Part shown: in pieces, positions 55,443-64,000 of the stretch
How the letters are laid out: each line of letters opens with the position of its first letter
Numbering within the stretch: position 1 is the first letter of the stretch
Source of the DNA: Caenorhabditis remanei
Lineage: Eukaryota; Nematoda; Chromadorea; Rhabditida; Rhabditidae
Length of the DNA stretch: 64,000 nt
Assembly (NCBI RefSeq): GCF_010183535.1
Contig: NC_071333.1
Location: forward strand, 20,458,587-20,522,586
Reading direction: 5' to 3'
Notes under the pieces: model-generated
What the model saw: the letters and a program-made list of their open reading frames with translations, nothing else
Databases searched by the model: none
Told to the model about the DNA's origin: nothing
Program-made: the position numbers and the translations under genes

Positions 55443-58400
55443 AAATGACTGAGCGACTTGAAGAATTTGGACAAGCGACAAGAAAGCCTACTGACCGGAT
55501 ATAGCAAGCAGTTTGGAGCAAAAGACAAGGGAAAATTATTTGTAAGTGTACTTTCTCAAAATTTCATCGATTCATCTAAAATTTGCTAAACTCCAAAGCT
55601 TGAAAAGCATCAGCTGGAACCAAAGTTAAATGAGAACTAGTTTTTTGGTTGAAAAAATGATTCTCTTTGACCAAAAGAAGGTTTTTTGAGCTTTGGTTTC
55701 CCAAATCTCAACGTAAAACCATATATCGTTAGAATTTTGTTTTTAAAATTTAGAGAACAGTTCCAAATTTGAGCACAAAAACAAAAAAGTGCAATTAAAA
55801 AATAATTTGAATTTTCAGGAGAACTTCACCTGGGAGCGGATTTTTCATTCGGATTCCTCTGGCGCAAATTATCGAGTGGCTCATTGAAGGTCCTATCTCC
55901 ACTAACTGCAACAAAAATAACTCCTTCTACGGAACAATGAAGAAAAACATAGATTGACAATTCTATCAGGTTCGTAGTCCTGCGCCGGCAAGTATTTATT
56001 ATTTCAAATTCTTGTTTTCAGATTGGTTTGGAGAAATCGGTGATAACCTCTATTAAACGTGCATCTAAATTCGCTGCCGGAGCACTCGGAGAGCATGTGG
56101 AGAGAGCGGTGAAACGAGTGAGTTTGGGAGGGAAATTTGTTAGAAAAAAGCGGAAATTATTGTTTCTATTTTAAAATCATTGATTTTTCATTATAGGAAG
56201 TCCATGTGCTCGCTCGAAATGCTGAACTCCGCAAGAATGGTCTCTGTTCCAAACAGAGAGTCGCCAAAGCAGTCGCACATGCTATCGCAAAACGACACAG
56301 AGATAAGGAAGCCAAGACGGAAAAAAAAGCTAAACGAGAAATTGAGGAGAAGAAGCGAATGTGTGCAGGAATTGCTGAAATGGTTGATAAATTGGTGGAC
56401 TTCCGAGCGAATGAAATCAAATTTGGACAAGTAAATGGAATTTTGAGTATTGTTCAAGACCGAAATCTCCTTCCATTGCTTCTCATGACAACAATGAAGA
56501 GTTCCACGTTGGTTCAAACTCTCAAAAAGTTGATGAGAAGACTATTGCTGAAGCTGAAAATCCGTAAACAAATATGACATCAAGAAAGAAGTTGATGCAC
56601 TCCAGCATGAGACAGCAGGAGATTTGGCTGAATTTTTGACGACGATGCCACCAGAGTACTTAGAAAAAGTGTATGGTATTAGCTGGAGCAATTGGAGGCT
56701 ATGAAAAAGGTATACGAAGAGACGGAGGAGCGAAGAAAAGACGTGAAAGAGGCTGCTGAGAATGGACCACCGAAAGTAGAAGAAGTTGTTGGAAAAAAAA
56801 TGGGAAATAGAAGTGTATAAGACTGTTTCAACTACCTCTGATTAACGACCATCATCATCTCCGTCGCCCAAAGATGTCGAGAAGCTGCAAGACACATCAA
56901 AAGAAGATAGTAACGGTGATGGTCGGGTGTCCTTCAAAATGTCGTTTATACCCAATTGAACAGTGTTGACAGTGATAAAAGACAACAAAAACTCACCGAT
57001 ATCGCAGAGGATGCTCTGAAGTTCCTGTCGGAAGGTTACACACTAGAGACGACTCAAGTTAAGACACAGGTTCCGTTCTTGATTCGCGGAACACTTCGAG
57101 GTGAAAAATTGATGGTTGGACTCGATTGGATGGTGACGCTTTGTGAGAAGAATTTGAATGGAATTTCGGCTGATGAAATCTCGGAAAGACAATACAAACT
57201 ATCTCACTACTCGCACATTTGGCAAGTTTTGAATCCATTTGTGAACCTTATCTCACTGTTGTTCCAACCATTGTCATGTTGAATTAGGAGATGGACTTCA
57301 AGAAGTGGTGTCCTGCATCAAAGATTCTTACCTATTTTGAAACTGTCAAGGAACGAGCGGAGAAGAGAAAGGGATGGATGAAACCAAACTGTTTCCTCGT
57401 CTGTATTACTTTTTCAAAACTGTCACGCAGGATAAAGGATCATTTAAACAGAGTGTGAGTTATCATTGAAAGTTAGGATACTATTTGAAAGAACATCTTC
57501 TACATCAATATATTTTCCAGGCCTGGCAGTATCTAATTCTCGACGAAGGTCAAAAATCAAGAACTGGAAGTCTCAACGGTGGCAAGCTCTTCTGAAAGTT
57601 TGTTCCCGACGACGTCTTATTCTTCCCGAAACTCCCCTTCAGAATTTTCTGATGGATTTATGATCTCTTATGCACTTCTTGATGCCAACAATCTTCTCGA
57701 GCCATGACGATTTCAAAAATTGATTTAGTGATCCTCTGACCGGAATGATAGAAGGAAGTATGGAGTATAATGATCCACTCATCGGACGTCTTTACTGAGT
57801 TCTTCGTCCATTCATTCTTACTCGTCTGCAGAAAGAAGTCAAGAAGCAGCTGCTGGAGAAAACGGAGCACCTCATCAAATGCTCATTGTCAAAAAGACAG
57901 CGTTACTTGTATGATGACTTCATAAGTCGACGGTCGACAAAGAATAATTTGAAATCTGCAAACCTGATGTCAGTGTTGAATATGCTGGTGCAACTCAGAA
58001 AATACTGTGGTCACCCAAATCTCTTTGAGCCAAGACCCGTCGTCGCTCCATTCGTCGTTCCAAACTTCAAATTGATGGTCTTGACTACGTATTCGATATT
58101 GCGCATCAAAACTCTGAATTTTCAGAGATTCCAGACATTTTCAATCTCAACAAGGTCGGATATCAACCTCTATCGACTGGAATCTGTAATACGCTGAAGC
58201 CATTGTTCGACGAGTTGGAAGGAATGCATTCTTCATGAGCAACAAGTTCCAGAAGTGGGTGAATTCAGATTCAACCTAACTACGTTTGTGATGAAGAATC
58301 CACATCATGCCAGAACTGGAGAAGAATCAGAAGATGAAGATGTGGAGGGTAATGGAGTCAATGGAGTACATCTCTCAAATGGATCAGCTTCATTCGAGCC

Positions 58401-58800
58401 AATGTGAACGGTTCATCTTTAACTTCTGCCAGTATCCGCCCTCCAACATTTTCATTCATTCGATCGAAAACTGTCTTCTACCTTGCACCTCTCACAATCA
58501 CTACAAATAGAATCGAATCTCATTTCAATATGGCTAATCATGGAAGATGTGGATTAGACATGAACACCCGTCTGAGTCTACCACTGAAACGAGCTAAACT
58601 CACGAGTACACCCATCAATCGGTCGGATTACATTCCACAGCATGTTATCGAGAAAATGGAGGTTTCTAAAAGGAATCACTCGCAAATTGTTTTTGACGAT
58701 TTGTAAATAGTTCGCGCTCCAATTATCCCGCTCGAACCAATGACGTACTTCCGGGAACGGCTCCTCGTAGAACTTTTGCCAAATTCAAGGTTCTTACTCT
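55443..58800 (+). pseudogene. Broken p400/Domino/SSL-1-type Swi2/Snf2 ATPase
   Basis: Colinear with the p400/Domino/SRCAP family. An HSA-like basic helix, EVHVLARNAELRKNGLCSKQ to EKKAKREIEEKKRMCAGIAE, is at 56200-56450. The ATPase start, LTDIAEDALKFLSEGYTLET then LNGISADE, is at 56990-57178. A gap of about four bases at 57179 destroys the Walker A frame; LGKTIQTISLLAHL continues out of frame. Then come TIVMLN-TAG-EMDFKKWCPAS (57285), motif II as DEGQ rather than DEAQ/DEAH (57540), a one-base shift at about 57552, TPLQNFLMDL-TGA-SLMHFLMP (57661), and more TGA codons at 57721 and about 57795. LSKRQRYLYDDFI to LVQLRKYCGHPNLFEPRP (57888-58043) is excellent. DMNTRLSLPLKRAKLTSTPI then PIIPLEPMTYFRERL (58557-58765) comes from the family insert. 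The C-terminal helicase half is absent. Intact members remodel chromatin by exchanging H2A.Z; this copy cannot. Confidence 0.85.
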
Positions 58801-58839
58801 AAATGACTGCATCATTTTTGCACCAAGAGTTCAATAAGT

Positions 58840-61800
58840 TTGCAGACGTTTTTTTTTGAGAAAGATGCAATCGGCAACGTATTAGTGCTGACACCAGACG
58901 GAGAAACATTATCTCTACCTCAAACTGATTACGAACAAATACCCTGAGGACCGGACCACACAACCAGGTAAGTCCCCTGATTTGATCCCCTCCCTTTTCT
59001 CCATCTTCTTCCCGATTCTCATTCATTCCATTTTCCAGATCGTATCTCGAAATACTGTCTTATAGACCCCTCCTGCGGCCTTCAAATCAATGAAAATGGA
59101 ATCTTTCGAACCACTGAAATATTTGATAGAGAAAAACGTCTTTCTCAAAACCAAAACGATCGAACCCGTGGAAAATCGAAACGACTTCCATTTCACAATT
59201 TCCTCATTCGACGGAAGGATCTTCACAAACGCTTCATTGGACTATAAGACCACCCGGCCTACATTCTTCCAGTAACTACTGCTACCGTAACCTGCGACGT
59301 CATCATCCACGTGGTCGATGAGAACAACTAGTCACGCCGTTTCCAAACGGAAGACGTCGTGAATCTACGGGTTTCAAAGGAGGAGGATACAGTACCATAT
59401 CCGATGGCAATTGGGAGTTTGATAGCTGAGCATTTGGATGAAGGAGAGAATGGAGTGGTCACTGAAAGTCTGCATTCGGGAAATACGAGTCTGATTGCAG
59501 TGCATTCGACGATTGGTGAGTCTATACGGTAGTTATGAAGAGTATGGAGACATCTGGGCGTTCGGATAGACAGACAAACAGACAATCAGTAATTTAAGGT
59601 TGATTTTCATCCGATAAGTAGCTCTGAAACCTGATAAGTAGCTCTGTAACCTGAAACAAGTTTTCTGGACATCCGGACAAACAGATAGCCAGACAGGTGC
59701 AAATCAGTTTTATAAAAAGTGAAAAAACGTTCCTGAAAATTTAAATATCAGTCATTTAGGACAAACAGATACGCAGGCAGAAACGATTTTTTGAGAGAAA
59801 CTCCGAAAACAAAAAAGCAGCTTTAGACACTGGTTTGTGGACATTTGGACTGTCAGAAATTAGAGTAGACACCTCAAAATTAGGCTGGGACATTTGGATT
59901 TTTAGATAGACAGACAGACAGATACCTTGAAATTTATTTAATGCATAGAACAAGTACACAAATAGACAAGATTTCTAAAAATCCGGACATCCAGACGCTT
60001 CGACACACAGACCTCTTACTAACTTTAACTGTTCCAGGTGACATCATCTCTCTCGTCCCATTTGACTGCGAAGAATTCAAAGTCTACGACCTCCTCATCA
60101 TAGCCAAAGACGCTGGAAAGACCTTTCCGCTACTTAAAAAATCTTAATCCACGTGGAAGACGTCAATAACAACACTCCGAAATTTCAATCGCCATCGAAC
60201 GTTTTGAAAGTTCAAGAAAATCTTTCAGTTGGCACTAAGATTCTAAGAGTTCATCAGACGAATTCTAAAGAGCACGCAAGGCTACAGTACATCCTGAATA
60301 ATGATGGCATCAAGGCATCCCTACGAATCGAAATGGCAACCAGATAGATTACGGTAGCTAGGAAATTGGATCAAGAGGAAATCAAGTATTCAGATGCTCC
60401 GTGGTAGCGTCAGATGGCCAGAAATCTAGAAAAGTACCAGTGGAAATTCTTCTAAAAGACATCAACAATAACTCTCCACAGATTCTGAATCAGAATCTTG
60501 ACGTCTACATCCCAGACGACGTCACTCCTTCAGAAGTCATCCACGTCATTCATTAAACCGACGGGCATTTGAATGATCACCTGAAATTTTATATAACCGA
60601 CACCACCTTCTGAATCACAGAGTACGGAAAGATTCTGAAGATTTCTGAATCCACGTTCCCCATGTCAATCCGGGTTACAGTAACTGATGAAGTGGGTCAT
60701 GTGACGTCATTGGAATGTCGATTCTATCAAAATCCAGCAAAAGAGTTTCCAAATTTCGTGTAGAAAATATATATGGTTACTGTAAGAAAGCGCGAGGAGC
60801 AATAATTGGCAGTGTTTGAGGCGAAGAGACGGAATGTGAGATACTCAATTGTGAGCAGGTGTAAGCAGGATCTGGAAATGGAGCAAATGTCGGGGATATT
60901 AAAAACAAGACTGTCCCGAGAACACCACTCCGAGTGTCTCGTCTTCGTCATCGCCACCTCATTTGTCAAGAATAAACCACTCCAAGCAATCACAGAGGTC
61001 CTCGTAAGAGTAATCGATATCAACGACAACGATCCGAATTTCGATTTACAACTCTACCACAAACGTGGGACCTTCGATCATCGGCGTCGTGGCAGCAAGG
61101 GATTCCGAGTCGAATTCCAGAAGTTTCTATGAAATTGTGTCAGGAAACCCAAAACATGAACTCATGATTGTTGAAAATGGACGGATTGAATCAGTGAGAA
61201 ATATGGCCAGGGAGACAAATACAGAATATCATCTGATTCTGGAGGCGATGGCGACGGCAAACCGAAAAGACTTGGAAACACGACAGTCGTTATCAAAATT
61301 ATGGATGAGGATAATAATGCTCCCCGATTCTCCAAAATATTCCACGTGAAGATTCCAGAAAACGTGGCGATCGGATTAAAGTGAGAAATCATCAAATCAT
61401 CCATTCAAGTTGGATTCTGGAAGAGAGGACATTTCATTCCAAGTCGAGGAGGAGACTGGTATGGTGTCTGTCAATGATACTTTGGATTATGAGAAGGTAT
61501 GTGGGAGTGGCCTATAAATCCGGATATTGGAAAACTCGTTCTTGACAAAAAACCGATAAAATGTGAAATTTTCTTCCCAAAAACTGAATATTGACTCAAA
61601 ACCTCATTTTTCTAGATTTAATTCAAACTTGACCTAGAAATCATGATTTGGAAAACTAGTCCCTACCAAAAATTGTTTAAAAACAAGTGATTTATCAAAA
61701 ATTGGGTCTCAGGTAGCGTTCCGATAGGGAAGGGTGGTCGCGTAACAACCCAAAAACTGGAAAACTCGTCCGTAATCGTTTTCCGTCTTTTTTTGTCAAA

Positions 61801-62040
61801 GACTAGTTTTCCGGAAATTGAATTTCTGGGCCATAATTAATGGATCACCAGTTATTCTTATTTAGCTTGCTGAAAATCCATGTTGATCGCTTGAATTTCA
61901 GAAAAACCTTACCCAAATCTATCTTTTTTTTCAGAAATCCAGCAACGTCCGCTTGACCGATGGGGCACTGCTGCGACAGAAGTTCTTTCCTCGGAGAGAA
62001 GAAACCCAGTGGAATGTCGTTCATACATTTGGTGTGTTAT
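58840..62040 (+). pseudogene. Multiply broken cadherin-repeat gene
   Basis: Plus-strand segments keep extracellular cadherin-repeat signatures. LQINENGIFRTTEIFDREKR is at 59077. DFHFTISSFDGRIFTNASLD is at 59188. VIIHVVDENN with a TAG, then VPYPMAIGSLIAEHLDEGEN, is at 59301-59460. IHVEDVNNNTPKFQSPSNVL is at 60150. VVASDGQKSRKVPVEILLKD then INNNSPQILNQNLDVYIPDD is at 60404-60525. VRVIDINDNDPNFDLQL is at 61007. VVIKIMDEDNNAPRFSK then VKIPENVAIG is at 61290-61376. SGREDISFQVEEETGMVSVN then DTLDYEK is at 61414-61497. DxNDNxP-like boxes are calcium sites between repeats. At least four frameshifts and several stops (about 60144, 60346, 60554, 60613, 60760) break it. No transmembrane segment was found. 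Cadherins mediate cell adhesion; which paralogue this derives from is not clear. The 3' end is approximate. Confidence 0.8.
59540..60030. repeat. CAGA-rich intron of the cadherin relic
   Basis: Irregular repeats of GACAGACAGACAG, GACAAACAGA, GGACATCCGGACAAACAGAT and GGACATCCAGACG fill an intron between exons ending near 59516 and beginning near 60039. Low-complexity, no coding role. Confidence 0.6.
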
Positions 62041-62049
62041 TCTGCAGTA

Positions 62050-62920
62050 TTCGATTCACATTTCACTTCACGCTCAAGCGGATTACGCTATCAACATTAG
62101 ATCATGAGAAGGAGTGATTTGCCAACCCGAGTCCAACCGAGTCAACCCGAAAAGGCCATCCCAAGTAATGGAACACAAAACACCGAGAAGGCGCCGGTGC
62201 ATTGTCAATTAGTATGGTTCGATAGCCATGGAAAATGAATTTCTGCGACGTCATCGACTAGGACAGCAACTTTTCAAACCAAACATCCATAGAGACTTTT
62301 TAACATGAAGTGTGACACGAGCACTCATTTATAGAAACAATCATCTGCCATCAGAACCTTAGGTTGTCATGTGCCTTCATTTAAAAAACGGAAACTGTTG
62401 GGTAATCTGATACGTTAAAACTGAGAATTGGAATGTTGAGACAAAAGTCAGAAGGAGTATAACATTTTTGAAATTCTTACCACATCAGATACCCAGATAT
62501 CTTTGCTAATTTTATTTACTAGAGACAGAAGGGCGCTACTGATGAGACCTAACCTTCTGTCTAATTGAAATGTAACTTATAAAGTAAGTGTCTAGCGTTA
62601 TGGTCGAAACACAAAAATTGTTCCAATTATTGGATCAAACTGTTTTTGATATAATTAAAGAACTCATCAATGATGTCTTCATCATTGGACAAAAAAAAAA
62701 TAAAAAGAAACAAATGCTCATCCACTTGTTTGCACAACGTACGTTACTCCAATCACTTTCACAACCTGAAAAATTCTACCATCCGGTGTCCCCTTATTGG
62801 CGTGACAAAATTTTTCTATGTGATTTATTTTTTGCACATTTTCATATTACCTAATCTAAATTTTCCCAAAAATCCTATTGCACTCTCTTTCCAATTGAAA
62901 AAACGATAACAAAAAATGCT
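62050..62920. other. Intergenic, nothing recognised
   Basis: AT-rich downstream flank of the cadherin relic. The short open frames lack any supporting feature. Confidence 0.45.
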
Positions 62921-62924
62921 TGCA

Positions 62925-62992
62925 TCAAAAAAGATCGAACTCGGGATGAGCAGATTCAAAAACAACGTCGCTAACCACTAAGCCAAATCTTC
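62925..62992 (-). tRNA. tRNA-like relic
   Basis: The minus strand reads AAGATTTGGCTTAGTGGTTAG with an A-box-like GGCTTAGTGG, and a B-box-like GAGTTCGATCT downstream. Spacing fits a tRNA, but the acceptor and T-stems pair poorly and the 3' side ends in a T-run. It is probably a decayed tRNA gene. Confidence 0.45.
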
Positions 62993-63430
62993 ACTTAATG
63001 AGAAGGAGGAGGAAAGTGATGAAGAAAGGAGGAACGGCCCGTTCAAACGTTCGTCTCTTACTGTGTCTGCGTCTCTCTTCTCCTCTACGCGGTACTCGCT
63101 CTCTCGTCGGCGGCAGTGAATATTCGTTTGCGTCTCAAAAATGGAGTTCTTTTCATTTTTCATCCCCCTTTTATACCTTTTCTGTATTCTTCCTCTCTTT
63201 TTTGATGTAAATTCAGTTATAATAACTTTCCTCATAATTTTATGTAGTTTCTCCAGTTTTTGTGTAGAGAGCTCAATAAAAACCTTTTTCCACTATTGGC
63301 ATAAAAATGGTCATTCTTCCTAACAATTCACGAACTCTAGTAAAGAACATCCGTTAAATTCAATAATAAACTAGTATTTTAGCGAATAGCTAGGTTTTTC
63401 TTCCTTTAATTCAGATTTTTTCATACTGAG
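62993..63430. other. Intergenic, nothing recognised
   Basis: Purine-rich then pyrimidine-rich tracts. CGTCTCTTACTGTGTCTGCGTCTC at 63050 resembles reverse-oriented GACGCAGA promoter motifs. No exon chain is supported. Confidence 0.35.
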
Positions 63431-63438
63431 GCAATAAT

Positions 63439-63495
63439 CGAGGTTGTCACATGCTCAAAGTTGACCATTTTCAACTTAAAACTTGAATTGTTGCT
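63439..63495. mobile_element. Scrap of the 26497 MITE end
   Basis: GTCACATGCTCAAAGTTGACC and AACTTAAAACTTG resemble the right end of the 26497-26946 element (GTCACACTCACAAAGTTGACC, AACTAAAAACTGC). Truncated; low confidence. Confidence 0.4.
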
Positions 63496-63599
63496 TTTTT
63501 TTTCCTTTTTTGCTTTCATTCTGAAACTCACTGCTTATCGATCGGAAAATCTCCAAAACATTATAATTATTTCCTAGATAGTAATTTGATAGATAGAAA

Positions 63600-63818
63600 A
63601 TGCTGTGTCCGAGATTTAGGATTTCTGGTTGATGAGAAGCTCACCTTTAAAGATCACTGGAGTACAGCAATACGAAAAGCAAATTTTGTCGCTTTTTCAG
63701 TATTTAAGAGGCATTATCTGTAAGAGTGAGAATGTTTGTGTTGGGCCTTGGCACAGTTGCAAAAAGTTGTTTCAATCCGAACTCTTTTTACAGCATATGT
63801 ACCCCTATGGTAGTGATT
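63600..63818 (+). pseudogene. LINE reverse-transcriptase fragment
   Basis: TGTGTCCGAGATTTAGGATT onward encodes CVRDLGFLVDEKLTFKDHWS, TAIRKANFVAFSVFKRHY. This is the segment of CR1/Jockey-type RT just after the palm (VRDLGxLxDxKLxFxxH). It parallels VVRDLGLLTDPKLKFRAHIT in the LINE at 27332 but is clearly a different family. A later LFTAYVPLW near 63784 fits the following Y-V-x-P-x-L-E-Y motif after a frameshift. Both ends are missing. Confidence 0.65.
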
Positions 63819-63819
63819 T

Positions 63820-64000
63820 ACAAAAAATATGTCACCAGTCCCCTATGACGTCATCCTAGGAAAATATGCCCAATAATCGACTTTTCACCCAAAAATTCAT
63901 AAAAATTCCAATCTTCCAGATAACATCAGGAAACTTTCGCAACATGTTAGGAGTGTTTTTGACTACCCCTACACAAATTTCCAGCTCCACAGACACCCCA
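63820..64000. other. Window edge, nothing recognised
   Basis: No feature is supported in the last 180 bases. Confidence 0.4.

Overview
The window reads as nuclear DNA of a Caenorhabditis-type nematode. It is AT-rich, with 45-60 bp introns bounded by GT...TTTCAG, consensus polyadenylation signals, many palindromic Tc1/mariner-like and TTAA elements, and introns carrying a recurrent TTTCTAGGCCA motif. The species cannot be fixed from sequence alone. Gene density is low and most coding material is duplicated, truncated or broken, as expected of a repeat-rich chromosome arm.

Layout. (1) 1-16.5 kb: a cluster of small spliced genes. Several encode charged coiled coils: 4258-5275 (open), 7983-9426 (one frameshift), 14155-15364 (two stops) and a minus-strand relic at 15.7-16.5 kb. 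An unrelated Pro/Asn-rich gene lies at 11864-12613. Each of four of these genes, and a fifth at 23887, lies downstream of a copy of the same promoter block: GC box GGCGGAGC, TATA box 12-25 bp downstream, then a conserved initiator/leader exon. (2) 16.5-21.4 kb: one clean five-exon coiled-coil gene of about 335 aa with all introns in phase 2. (3) 22.9-32.1 kb: broken genes of unknown family. One has an insertion of a non-LTR retrotransposon with an intact 664-codon reverse-transcriptase ORF. (4) 32.4-43.5 kb: four copies of a 1-4 kb segment holding 16 units (182 or 231 bp period) of a tRNA-like sequence with a long variable arm. One unit spacer is interrupted by a 1.59 kb Tc1/mariner-type foldback element whose TA target duplication can be read against the empty neighbours. 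(5) 43.5-55 kb: a 135-bp minisatellite, a degraded fragment of the CCR4-NOT subunit NOT3 fused to a basic tail, a C2H2 zinc-finger gene, a TTAA palindromic element and a broken SPK-domain-like gene. These share a second set of 5' and 3' flanking blocks around unrelated coding parts. (6) 55.4-62 kb: a multiply broken copy of a p400/Domino/SSL-1-type Swi2/Snf2 ATPase, truncated before its C-terminal helicase half, then a multiply broken cadherin-repeat gene. (7) 62-64 kb: a tRNA-like relic, a MITE scrap and a LINE reverse-transcriptase scrap.

The genes do not form a pathway. The unifying theme is modular duplication: a few 5' blocks and 3' blocks recur around different coding bodies. The best candidates for intact genes are 4258-5275, 11864-12613, 18687-21377, 49479-50751 and the LINE ORF. 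Exon boundaries were placed by eye from splice consensus and reading-frame continuity, so they are predictions.
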